Positions 1-45,000 of a stretch of DNA of 64,000 nucleotides are shown piece by piece (the first letter of the stretch is position 1; each line of letters opens with the position of its first letter). The stretch is from positions 19,891,021 through 19,955,020 of the forward strand of contig OX387602.1 of assembly GCA_947568835.1 (NCBI GenBank), in the 5' to 3' direction. A model generated the notes under the pieces. The model searched no databases and had not been told where the DNA came from. It saw only the letters and a list, made by a program, of their open reading frames with translations. The stretch is from Protonemura montana (taxonomy: Eukaryota > Arthropoda > Insecta > Plecoptera > Nemouridae). Both the position numbers and the translations under genes were made by a program.

Positions 1-146
1 GGAAAATCAAGTTGAATAGGAAAGTTATTTGGAAGTTTACTGGGAAAAAACCAGGTTTAATTTGAAGGTAAGGAAGATATACAAAGGAGAATGTATGAAT
101 ATCACAAAGCATTGAGTGGGCATTAGTTAAAAAAAAACTACACAAA

Positions 147-658
147 TCAAGCTTGCAGGATTTTCACCAACTCTCCATCATCGAACAGCTTCTTTACGTC
201 TGTACCTCCCCCCACGCACTGACCCTTAACGAAAACTCGAGGAACCTGAAAAAGGTCAAATGCTTTTTGGTAATATATAAATAAAACATGATTATGCAGC
301 TTACGATATGTAGTATACACATATCGCTTACACTTTTGGCACCAGTGAGCTGTCCAAGGTATGCTTGGATAACATTCCCATCCTCTCTGTTGTCAAGTTC
401 AATAGCCTTGTAGTCATGTTTTACTTTATCAAACACCTGCAAATTACAAAATTATTTAGATTTAATAAGAAATATTTATTATTTTTCAAGGAAAATAGAC
501 AATAGGCATGATAGTAATACCTCTTTCGCCATATTGCAATATGGGCAGTAAGTTTTCGAGAATATAACGACGTCATTCTTTGCGATCAAATCCTGCACAA
601 GCGTAGCTACGGCTCCGTCCATCTCGACTTCAATGGTTTTACTTGAAAACAAACCCAT
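147..658 (-). CDS. GLRX: Dithiol glutaredoxin (Grx1/Grx2 type), 3 exons, 113 aa
   Basis: Glutathione-dependent thiol-disulfide oxidoreductase that reduces protein disulfides and mixed glutathione disulfides. Exons on the minus strand are 658-521, 436-332 and 245-147; they give 46, 35 and 32 codons plus a TGA stop, all in phase 0 with GT-AG introns. The active site CPYC follows the strand VVIFSKTY. The cis-Pro motif SVPRVFV spans the second splice junction and the glutathione-binding CVGGGTD follows, so all family landmarks are present. The length is normal for a single-domain glutaredoxin. The chosen ATG starts MGLFSSK, which fits an N-myristoylation motif (Gly2, Ser6); this is an inference. 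No mitochondrial presequence is seen. TXNDC15 lies directly upstream on the same strand. Confidence 0.95.
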
Positions 659-1496
659 TGTGTTACCTAACTGGATAAAAGCAAAGATTCCTTCGAATAA
701 GCATTACATAAGCATCCACCTATAGACAAACACTAGCAAGATAAAATAAAACAATATTAATATAAATAATTATCAGTTATTACTGAGTTACCTTTAAAAT
801 GTACTACTGTAAGACTAAATGGGAATATTACTACTACAAGCTACTACTACAAAAGGACTCATATATATGCTACTACAGAACCTAAAAATAGGGGAGTGGC
901 AGAACAGTTTATCCAAAACAGGCAATAATCATCAAGAATTTAAAAAAAATATCTTGATACCAGTTAGCTAATTAATACTTAACTTACCAAATAGGTTGGA
1001 ATTTATTCACAAGTCTAAATAATTTCGATGCAAATGACATAAGACGACCCGTTTACCAGTGTTACCAAGTTTTACCTGATCTCCCTCGCTCAGCTGTAAC
1101 TTCAATCTGACGCACTCACTTGCTGTTTCCCCCTCCTAGCCTCAATAACCATCGACAAGGTCACACAGAACGGAATTTTTATTAGATGTGGAAAGTTATG
1201 GGAGGATTTTTTTTTATTATAAATAAATAAATGAGTACACATACATTTTTACTAACCAAAACAATCAAACTAATCAAAAAATTGAATTAAAACAAATAAA
1301 TGCATTTTTTTTAATTTATTCCAAGAAAGAATGAAACATAAATATGATATTAACATTATTAATAATAGATAACAAAATGTTTCAATGCATTATTACAATG
1401 TCTAGATAAAAAGATAACTGGGGATTATACTTTTTTTCTAGACATTAAAATATAGCCTCTTAATCAATTGGTAAGTAAGCGACGAACTCCATAATG
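659..1496. other. Intergenic stretch between TXNDC15 and glutaredoxin
   Basis: AT-rich, with no coding signal. It must hold the glutaredoxin promoter and 5' UTR (high-coordinate side is TXNDC15 3' UTR). A loose TACTAC-repeat patch lies at about 799-876. An AATAAA on the minus strand at 1320-1315 is the likely TXNDC15 polyadenylation signal. Confidence 0.6.
1315..1320 (-). terminator. Candidate polyadenylation signal of TXNDC15
   Basis: Minus-strand AATAAA about 180 bp beyond the TXNDC15 stop codon. Its position suits a 3' UTR end; this rests on the hexamer only. Confidence 0.4.
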
Positions 1497-3074
1497 TCAC
1501 TCAGCATGCTCATGCTGAGCCTCCGCTTCCCTCCATGTGTTTTGTACCGTATCCACAATCCATTTCCACCACGCAGACTTGCTGAAGAAATATAGACCAC
1601 AAAAAATGATAAACACCCATGAAGCCACGAGGCAGTAATCAAGTTCTTTTGTAGGAATGCTTGAAACAGGTCCACCAAAATCAGCAGACATTACAAACAA
1701 AAGCTTGTTGTCTGCGTCTATTCCTGAAAAATAATTGATACTGGAGAATAAATAACGGCAATTTTAAAGAAGCAAATTTGTTTGGAGACAAATTGTATAT
1801 TTACCTGTAGTTTTAGTAATAAACTTGGCAAACAGTTCAAGAGTGTATTCCGACTCGTTGAATTTGGCTACCGGCCATCCGTTGTGGAAAAGCATGACTG
1901 TAGGAACCCCAATAATGCCATACTGCGTGTTAAAACTGTGGTATTTCATGGCATCGACAGCTGCCATCTTTATGTCTGGGAACGCTCTTGGTAATGCATT
2001 GAAGTGAGGTGCAGCCACAGCACTGAATGGGCAGCCTTGCGAAAAGAACATTAGTACAACGCAGTTCGATGGAGTTTTACGACTTGTTACATTTGCTTCC
2101 GTGGCCAGAATGTTAAGCAATCTGGTTGAATTTACCAGTTCTACAGGTAAATGTTGTCCTCCAGTTTCTTTGCCTGTGATGCACAAGCATCTGAAATTTG
2201 TAGCATTGACTTCCTGAGAGCTATTTATGTTAATAGTCACGTTGGACATTTTTGCGTCCGAGTTAGGTACTCCTAAACTTAAATTGGGTGGTGTGGAAAC
2301 TGATTGTACGTCTCCATTTATTGCGGCATTTTCATCTGGAACTGCCAGTTTCTTTTGTGCCTTCTCAAATAGTGTCTAAAAAAAGAACATGAAAAAGTTA
2401 TCATGGAAGTGGTGATTTCCGTAAGGGCATATTTACATATCTGCCAAGGGAATGGGAATTTTCACAGCAATATGGAATCCCACATAGATGTGAGATACAG
2501 ATGGAAAATAAATCTTGTGTTTGAGTTATTTACTATCACTTTTAAGAGGTATTTGAAAGTGTTTGATTCTCACCTATGAAACAATTTACTTTATTTGAAA
2601 AATGGGAAATTTAATAAAATGGGAAAATAGCTAGTTAGCTTAGAAAATAATTAGACAGCTGAAAAAAGGCAGGTCAATCCTAATCAATATTTACGTAATA
2701 TTGCTAAAGCATTCGCTCACATTTAACTCGGCAACAAGATTCTCGGGGCCATCCACACTCGCAGGGACCGACGACTCGATGGTTTCAGCATCGGTGTTAA
2801 TATTCACATCGCTTTGGCTTACACTTGAATCAACATTAGTGCTTGCAGCCTCGTTTGGCCCATTCTGCTGCTGGACACTGAGTCTCGCACAGGCTAGGAA
2901 AAACATTTCTCTTGCGATAAAATAGGATAATTTTTAGGTTAAGATGCCAAAATAATTGAAAAATAAATGGTTATTTCAATTCAATTTTAAATGGAAAACT
3001 TTTGATAAGGCACGAATATTCTACTCACCAAGAATGACAATGCAGATAATCTTCAATTTCCCAGGCAATGCCAT
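1497..3074 (-). CDS. TXNDC15: Thioredoxin domain-containing protein 15, 4 exons, 338 aa
   Basis: Single-pass membrane protein of the TXNDC15 family; vertebrate TXNDC15 is linked to primary-cilium function. Exons on the minus strand: 3074-3029, 2893-2721, 2375-1805 and 1723-1497; phases close exactly. A hydrophobic signal peptide (KIICIVIL) starts the protein and an acidic, Ser/Asn-rich low-complexity region follows. A thioredoxin fold then comes with the motif CPFS in the active-site place, so only one of the usual two cysteines is kept, as is typical for this family. A GVPT cis-Pro segment is present. A C-terminal membrane segment (YCLVASWVFIIFCGLYFF) precedes a short charged tail ending HEHAE. 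Length is close to that of vertebrate TXNDC15 (about 360 aa). Several N-glycosylation sequons (for example NVT, NSS, NAT) in the lumenal part fit entry to the secretory pathway. Confidence 0.93.
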
Positions 3075-3563
3075 CCTAAATCAGAAAATTACTCCTGATT
3101 TTGCACATTGCCACTGACAGATGACAACACTTTCTCTGCAATGCAGCAGCAAGTTCAAAGCAAAATGGTCCTAGTGTATCTTTGGTCCTAGTGGTCTTTG
3201 GTTCAAACTGGTTCAAAGACCATACAGCCAAACCAAGGTAAATAAAGGTAAGTAGCCTTTACTTTTCTAGGAGGTAAGAAATGTATATGCATAAGTAAAT
3301 GGATCTTTTGGGTTTTTTCCTTTTTCCAGCTTCAACAAAAATTCAAACAGTCCCTCAAACGTTGAAAAATTTTGTATTCCTAACAAGAGTACATTTAAAG
3401 CATAGTGGCAGCAGAGATAAAGGATAGGTACCTGGTGGCAGGTACCTGTACAAGCTAACTCTTTACTCCAAAAACCATCAAACAAATTAATTAATTAAAT
3501 TACACAACAACACTCACTTTATTATCAACGAATAATTTATATTTATTAAATCAGTGGCATTTT
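3075..3563. other. Intergenic stretch between MTHFD2 and TXNDC15
   Basis: Contains the TXNDC15 promoter and 5' UTR near 3075-3200 and the very short MTHFD2 3' UTR. There is a small tandem repeat of the words TGGTCCTAGTG/TTTGGT at about 3166-3215. No gene is seen. Confidence 0.5.
3542..3547 (-). terminator. Candidate polyadenylation signal of MTHFD2
   Basis: Minus-strand AATAAA 17 bp past the MTHFD2 stop, with a second copy at 3523-3518. Either would give an unusually short 3' UTR. Confidence 0.45.
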
Positions 3564-5251
3564 CTAGAAAATAGTTGTTCTCTTTTCAAATCCACATATC
3601 ACATGATCGGCTAAACTAGACTGAATTTTTGCAGCCTGAAGCGTATTTTTCATCAACATGGCAACTGTCATAGGGCCAACACCACCCGGCACGGGGGTGA
3701 TAAACCCAGCCACTTTACGAACACCTGAAAATGGATTCATCAAAATTGATAATCAATATTGACATCAAAGAATTATATACTTATATATATATTGATATCT
3801 ATATCACAGAAATTACAGAATAAAAAAATTGAAAACGATAATTCCTTACCTTCAAAATCAACATCACCAACAATTATTTTTGACCCCGTTTCCTTATCAA
3901 TAATTCTACTGATTCCTACATCTATAATGCAAGCACCCCTTTTCACCATGTCTGTCTTGATCAAGTTTGGTACTCCTGAAAAAAGAACACTAAAATATAA
4001 CTTATTTTGTTTGTAATGCAGATATGATAGTAAATATTTAGTTGATGGATTGATTGATATCCTTTAATTGGCTTAAATGAAACACAATATAAGCCAATAA
4101 CTTTCTTAGGAGTTGTTAAGAGATACTTAATATTAATAATAATAATATACAAAAATTACAATAATAGCCCTAGCATTGCTCCTGCATACCAGTGGCAGTT
4201 ACAATAAGATCTGCATTCTTCAGGTGCTCCTTCAGCCGTTCTGGAGGAGTGTTCCGGTGACAGATTGTAGTGGTAGCATCCATGGCAAGTCCCGATCCTA
4301 AATAAAAAGGATGTTTTTAGTTTTCTTTCATTCCAACAAATGTAAGGCTTAAAAGTTTTAAGAATTTGATTAGTTTTCAAGTATATAACGATTTTTTGAC
4401 ATCACATTAGTAAAGCAGGAATCAAATGGCAATAATAAAATAAGACAGCAGTTAAAAGTGCATACCTTGACTAGTCATACGATTGGCGTGAAGGAGCATT
4501 GCTATGGGCATGCCGACATTTTTTGATCTGCCACAAATGACAGCATTAATGCCTTGGGTATCAATACCCGTTTCACGAATCAGTTCTTGAACACCAAGGA
4601 CAGTGCAGGGAACAAATGACTTCATATTTAGACAAAGCTTCCCTAGATTCTCAACATTGAAACCATCCACATCTTTCTCGGGCAGGACTGTATTACTGAC
4701 TTCACGCACTCCAATGTGTTCTGGCAAAGGAAGCTGCACAATGATGCCATCAATCTCTGGATCTATGTTCAAATGATTGATTTCCTTTATTAGATGGCTT
4801 TGCGAAATGGTTTGCGGAAAGGTTAGAGTTGTACTATTGATTCCGATTTCATTGGCAGCACGCATTTTATTCCTCACATAAATTAAGCTTGCTGGATCAT
4901 TAGCAACTAGCACAGCGACAAGTCTTGGTGGACGATGCCCAGAAGCGACCCACTTTTCTACTTCAAGTTTCAAACCGAGGCGAATGCTCTTCGCAATTTT
5001 TACGCCATCCAAAATTTTTGCTCCTAGCCTGCATACAAAATTTTAAGTAAATTAGCTGTTTTGCTTCAATTTCAGGGGTTCAGAGTAAACTTTTTTTACT
5101 ACACCAAACATAAACATTGTAATTACTTGCATTTTATTGTTTATTATTGGAGGTTATGTCACGACAACTACGTTAGATCCACCTGTTCAAAGACTACACC
5201 TGTTGATGTCTCGAATCACATGACAGGCATGATTATAAAACGAGCTACCAT
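3564..5251 (-). CDS. MTHFD2: Bifunctional methylene-THF dehydrogenase/cyclohydrolase, MTHFD2 type, 329 aa
   Basis: Converts 5,10-methylene-THF to 10-formyl-THF in one-carbon metabolism; in animals the MTHFD2/NMDMC type is mitochondrial. Certain exons on the minus strand: 5028-4466, 4297-4190, 3975-3850 and 3724-3564. The catalytic YVRNK (Tyr61, Lys65 in this model), the VQLPLPEH and DKDVDG-like segment (EKDVDGFN), the GRSKNVGMP cofactor loop and [10 protein letters not shown] near residues 287-296 are all present. The first coding exon is less sure: 5251-5220 gives [10 protein letters not shown] and fits the required phase 2, but its donor (AT/GTGATT) is weak. It would add only about ten residues before the conserved LGAKILDG, a very short presequence, so the true N-terminus could lie elsewhere upstream. 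Confidence 0.92.
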
Positions 5252-20196
<14,945 letters not shown>

Positions 20197-21487
20197 TCGT
20201 TTGTGATTTCCTGTTAATAAGGACTGTGGAATCAAAAAAATATATATCCTGCTTGTAATTTATACGGATCCTCGTCTAAAAATCGGGGAATGGCAGCTTG
20301 AACGCTTGAGTGTGAATTTGAAGCAAGTTGAACTGAAACTGTTTTGTTGCTCCATATTGGCTGTAGTAATACAGCAGCTTGCCTCGCGAGCTTGTTTGCT
20401 CGACTTCTTTCCAAGCTTGGTGACTACGTTTATTAGCTATTTCGTGGGTTAAATATTGATTCACTATTGCCGCTGTAAAATATATCAATTAAAATCATAC
20501 TATTTAAAAATACAATTAATTTTATAGAAGTGTGATAATTACTAAGAAAATTTGTTCCAGAACAAAAAAATAAAGATAAAGTAAATAAAGAGTATACACT
20601 AAATGTATAAATATACACTGAATGAAATGATTACACTTTTTGATGAATTGATGTGAAAAGTTTCAAGTTGATTCTCTTTGGCTTTACTCGACGACAGTAA
20701 ATCGGAGGCAGAGGCTACGGAAAAAACATGTCAACGTGGCGTAGATTGGATTTTCGGCGCACTTTCTCAGTTACAGTGAAAGGCATGCTCAAAGCTATTT
20801 TTCGTTAAACTTGAGACTAGAATACAAAAATTGTTACGTAGGTTACACAGCTTTTTGTCCCTCGTAAAATAAATTTTGTATAGAACTTGATTCACAGTTG
20901 TCAATAAACTTCTACACCACTTCATACAAACGGAAAGTTTTTAGAGTTAAATCTTGGCTTTGGACTCTGAGATGGTGGCCGTGATGTTGTATTGCTCTGA
21001 AATGTACAACAACCATCACACTTATGTCCCGTAACTTACGACCGCTCTAAAGAATCAGGCATTGCAAGCGGGCAAGCTAATTATCATGCTGATTGCATTA
21101 TAAACTGAGTGATCAGCAGAATTGAATAACAATGGTGCCACTAACTGTGAGACGACAAAAATGTTTTCAAAATGCCTGCTGGCAACATAAAAGTAAAGAA
21201 AATATTTTAATTAATCAAGGTTAATTAAGACAGAAAAATATAACCAGTGAGCATACCTTTCACAAGCCAAAATAAATGCTTAAATAATGTTTAATTTCAT
21301 GCAAAAAGTAAAATATTACTAGGTTGCATGCTTACATGTGTCACGAAGGAATCTCCAGTCGGCGCGTGTAAATTAATTCCATTTAGCTTCTTCTTCATAC
21401 TCTTATTTGGACTGTGTGAGGCTGTGGATTCAACGCAATAATCAAAAGTTGGCTTACGAATAAATTATTAACCATTCTTTCAAGATA
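20197..21487. other. Convergent intergenic stretch between SH2D4 and CDKL2
   Basis: AT-rich and without recognisable coding sequence. It should hold both 3' UTRs, and I cannot place either cleavage site with confidence. No repeat with clear ends is visible. Confidence 0.5.
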
Positions 21488-36588
<15,101 letters not shown>

Positions 36589-36903
36589 GATAGGCTAGTT
36601 GAATTGTGATTGGCGGAGCCAGACGATTGTTCACGAGATCGCTCTTATTGGCTGGCCACTCGCGAGGTGCTCGCGGTCCTTCCCCGCTGGACACTAGCGC
36701 TGCGTTGTTAAATAGACATTCCTATCTACACGGATTGCGGATGGAGATGTAACTGCTGGTTGGCTGCCTCCCTACCGATTTCTGTTGTGGCGGGTGAAGA
36801 CGAAGGGCGCGAGATTGTCCGTGATCAGTCGTCATCATCATCTTTGGCCTGACGGTCACGTCTGATTATTTTATCAACCGTGGAAGAATTGCAGTTTACG
36901 AAC
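36589..36903 (+). promoter_or_regulatory. Promoter and 5' UTR of ZCCHC24
   Basis: CpG-richer than the flanks, and it ends at the start codon. Two inverted CCAAT boxes (ATTGGC) occur at about 36610 and 36648, some 40 bp apart. There is no convincing TATA box. The layout fits a CCAAT-driven promoter, but the start site is not visible. Confidence 0.5.
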
Positions 36904-40576
<3,673 letters not shown>

Positions 40577-42002
40577 ATGAAGAAGACGATGATGTGTCAT
40601 TTGTGGCACCCATGGCTTATATCCGCGTCGCTCTCGAGCTAATGAGTGCCGGAGGGGAATTTGAGGAGGAAGACACTCAACGTTGCCGGTAATTTGTTTG
40701 CTGCCAGTGTGTTTTGTACAAATTTTAAAAATTGTTAAGTTTTAGAGTTCAGACTATCAATTTGTGCCGGCCTTGAAAAAGCAGTCCTGAAGAGGTTAAA
40801 AAGTGCTGCTTAAATATTTTTGATTTGATTGATTTCTTTGCAACTAAGATTAACTCATTTTTAATTGCTTATATTTATCTTGCCAAAACTGTTAGGGTAT
40901 TATTATATTTCTTGCTCTCACATTTGAAAGAATTAAGGTTCTGATGTTTAATTGTTCATGGTGAATTTTTTTTTTTTTATACTGGAAGCAGTATTTATCA
41001 CAGATTCAGCAGCTGACAGAATTAGATTTTGGCAAGCAAATGAGGCATTCTTGCCAGATTTATTTTTCCCTGGGACAATGCTCAAATGTTGTAGCAGGTT
41101 TTGTGATACCTTCCCATAAAATTTCTTGCATTGTTTATATTGGTCAACTATTTTGTAAGGTGTTTTTGATGTTTAGTTATAGATTTTATTGCATTGACTA
41201 TAGGCAATGTTTAATCTTGCTGGATTTACCAAAAAATCAGTAGTATTCAACTTTCTCATGCTACCATGTTTGAACATGTTGTAATTACAGTGTCCAATCA
41301 CACCAATGGCTGAATGGACATAGTTTTTAATGAGTTGATTAGTAAATTAAACTACATTATATCTCGGGTATTACTACCTAGTTAGCTATAATACTTCTTT
41401 TTTTCTGTGAGTGAGGGGGGCACCACATGAGAGAATCATTAGTTAGTTTTATGTTGCCCTGGTTGACTGAGCCATTTGTAAAATAGTACTGGCATTTTGT
41501 TCTCTTGTGAGGTCAAGGTACTTTTGATATTTTTGATATCAAAGTAAGTTTTGTGTTGCATTTGCTATGCAATGTGATGATCCACGACATACATCGACTG
41601 ACTTTTGTAAAACTGTGCCTTGAATATTAAGGTTGCAAGAATTTGATCTGTAGCTGCACAGCAAACCTTACATAGAAAGCAGCGTTTTTGCAGATGTTTT
41701 TTGACAATAAAACATTATATTATTCAATTGATATATTGTAATTATTTAAGGACAACCTAATATGATGCCAAATACCAGGCCTTTCCACAAATACCAGTGC
41801 ACAAAGTGGGGAACCGAGGTAATTGACAAAAGGCAAATATTTATTATATTTATTTCCTAAATGCACAATAATATCCCCATATAGACATATAAATAAATAT
41901 TAAATAATTTGCTTATTGCACATAGTCATAAAATACATCCATTTCAAAGAATCTAAAGTTTCAAACAACATCAACCTGCTATGTAGCTTTGCAAGGAAGC
42001 AG
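40577..42002. other. Convergent 3' UTRs of ZCCHC24 and GBF1
   Basis: AT-rich, with no coding signal. A plus-strand AATAAA at 41706-41711 is the likely ZCCHC24 polyadenylation signal, giving a 3' UTR of about 1.15 kb. Minus-strand AATAAA copies at 41845-41840 and 41854-41849 suit GBF1, about 150 bp past its stop. The two transcripts would therefore end roughly 100 bp apart. Confidence 0.55.
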
Positions 42003-45000
42003 TCACTCTTCTGTACTTGTGTTGGCCATGATTACATTGCCTGAAGTAATGGATGGGCTAGAAATGGGCACCGCGCTAAACATTTGCGGCGGCTGCGTTG
42101 CATGAAACAGAGGGGGTCGCTGCGGCTCCTGCCGATAGAAGTAGTGTGATGGAATGTTAGATCCCAATGCCTTATCTTGCGCCTCGGCACATGGCTCCAC
42201 TGGGTCAACTTCGAAGCTGCTTGCAAAGCTGGCGAAGAGTGGCACTGCGGAGCTAGTAGTCGACGGGTAATGGCTGTACAGAGAGGGATATGGTGGACCA
42301 GCTGTGGGAGGGAGACTGGTTTCAGGAATCTGTTGGCTGGTAACTGGGTAGTGTTGATTTGTGGAGGCAGGGTGAAAGGGCTGGGGTGGGTTCATGGGTT
42401 CAGATAAAGGAGAAATTTGGAAGGAATATGGTTGGGTGTCAGGGTAACTTATTGGAGCTGGAGGTCTTATCGGAGTTGACATCATCTGTGGAAATTGTTT
42501 AAAGAAAGTTTACTGGCTGTGATAAATAATACCAACATATATTTTTTTTAACTTTTTTGATATTTTACTTTAGACAATTTTAGTTCTTAAAAAAATGTTC
42601 ATGAACTTGAGAGTTGAGGGTTGCTCAGAAGTGTTTGTTTGTGAAAATGTTAATTTGCAAAATTTTTGTGGAAGAACATGCATTTAGAAGCTCTATGTCA
42701 CCAGTGATGTCAAGCGCTCACCGACTTTCTTTTACGAGTTTTTCGAGAGGTTTTTAAAATGGGTAGAAAATTGGTAGTGCCCTTCAGTGAAAGGTGGGAA
42801 TTTAGGTGAGACAAGCCTCCAAACATGCGTCATGCCTGCTTTACCTGGTGACCCATCTGGCCGATGTGAGTGAAGACGGGGTTAGCACTAGGCATGGCAG
42901 GAGGCTGTAGGATGATGCTGGTAGATCGTGGGCTGCTCATTTCAGCAGGCAGTGACTGAGCAAGCGGTGGTAGCTCGATTGGCGCTTCAACGGTCACGGG
43001 AGGCGTAGGTTTGTCCGGTGAAGGTGGCTGGCACTCTTGACCATTCAGCCGTGCCTGAGCTTCCACTGTGGTAGGCAAAGATGCAAGGATTTCAACCATT
43101 GCATCGTCAAGATAGCAACTAAACTGATACTTTAACTTTTAGCTAAAGATAAAAAAAAAAAAACTCGCCAAGTCCACTTTTTGATGAGGAGAGTCACTTT
43201 TAACTCTTAAAACTGAGGTTAAGAATATGATTGAACGTTTGAAAGCCAAGTCGATCTAAAAATGCACGTAAAGGCTGAAAGTTATTGAGTGGAAGTAATA
43301 CAAGTATCAACAATCTATTTCTGTTTAAACAGGAAAAAAAAATGTATATATTTTTTTGATTTGCTCTTGTAACCAGCACATACCTGAGGGATGTGATTTG
43401 AACAGCTCGTCCTTCATGTCGGGCAGGAACGTGTTGATGCGGTCCCACGTGATGGTCCACAGTTGGGAGTAGCCCTCAGTGTCAGAGAATACGTTGGCCG
43501 AATCCATCACCAACAGCATGTTCTTTAGCGACTCAGGGATAGCCTCGTACTGGATGCAAACAACACACCGCAATAGCTTAGGAACTGGAAAGTGGAAACT
43601 TAATTTTCTGCTGCGGCATGCGTAGGAGACAATATGGGTTACACCAGCAACCTTAACCTCCTCCCTTTTTTGATTTGATAGATTCTTAGGTATTAATAAC
43701 TCGAACTTTACAGTTTTGCTCTGTACATTTATTTGTAAATTATGTGAAACAAATTAACACATCTTTCTAACTGTAGTATACAGAAAAAAAGACATCCCAA
43801 ATACCAATCTACAGTTTCCTTCTAAAGAAATACATTTCCTTTCTTTTTTAGAAAAACTATTTGAACTGGGTTTTGAATGCTAAGTAAAGGGCTACTAAGT
43901 TAGGTTAGGTTAGATTAGGTACCAGCTAGGTTAGGCAATCTCAGTGTCTTTATGGCTACCAAAAGTACCAACTATTGAGCTTTCCGTCTGGTTGTGTGTT
44001 TCTAATGTCTGTACCAAAAAGAGCCTTATTTCTCAGAATAGATTTAGTGAAAATAATTTGGATATTGTTTCATGATGTTAAAATTATTGATAAGTAGTGA
44101 CAATGGATTAACTTAATAACACTTCCAATTGTCAACAGAATTATTATTAATAATAATAATTATTATTATTCCAATTTAGCATTCAAAACCCAGTTCAAAT
44201 AGTTTTTCTAAAAACTTGTGCTAAGGATAAATAAGTAGACATGAGTCTAAAAACCTTTCCCTTCGTCTCTGCAAGTTGATTGCTTAATTCTCCACAAAAC
44301 ATATTCAGACTGTGCACATACCAGCAAATCACTGCGGTCTGCGTGCATGTACTTGTCCATGAAGTCGAGGATGGTGAGCCAAAGTGCAGTGAACGTGGGC
44401 AGCGTCTGCAATGGGGTGAGGTGGTGTAGGAACACCTTGGCCAACACGGTGGCAGCACGCATACGTGTCTCCTCCAGCCCTACTGGGTCCTGTTGGCTGA
44501 TCGGCTCCAGCAGCTTGGCCAACAGCGGGAACAGCACCTGACAGGGGATGAAAAGCGTTATGTCGAATAGTAAATGTCTCTGGTCAAACGCTTATTATTC
44601 AAAAGAGCCGAGTACGACATAGTAGAAGATTATTCATTTTCTGTAAAAAAAGTTGAACACCAAGGTACTCAATTTCCTCTACTTACAGATGTGTTCACAA
44701 ATAATTTGCATTATTTTATGAAACTGAACAGGGTTACCTAGTTTCCAAAACCCATTACTCAAGTATAGTAGAATTATGTGGACTGATTTGAATATTCCAG
44801 GAATAATAAGTCACCTTGTTGAAGCAAGCCTCCCATTCGGGCGCAGAGAGCGTCTGAAGATCGTGCACTAGCAGTGCTCGTTGCAGGTATGTGATGGCAC
44901 TCATTCGCACCTGCACATAAAAGCAAAGGAACAATGCAGTTTCTGTCGGTAACATGAAAGCACAGAGATAAATCTGTTCATTTTTCTGTGACATAATTTT

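Noticed and set aside
147-5251. Glutaredoxin, TXNDC15 and MTHFD2 as a functional redox/folate operon-like cluster
   Set aside because: Same strand but separated by several hundred bases, each with its own likely promoter or polyadenylation signal; proximity alone does not show a shared system.
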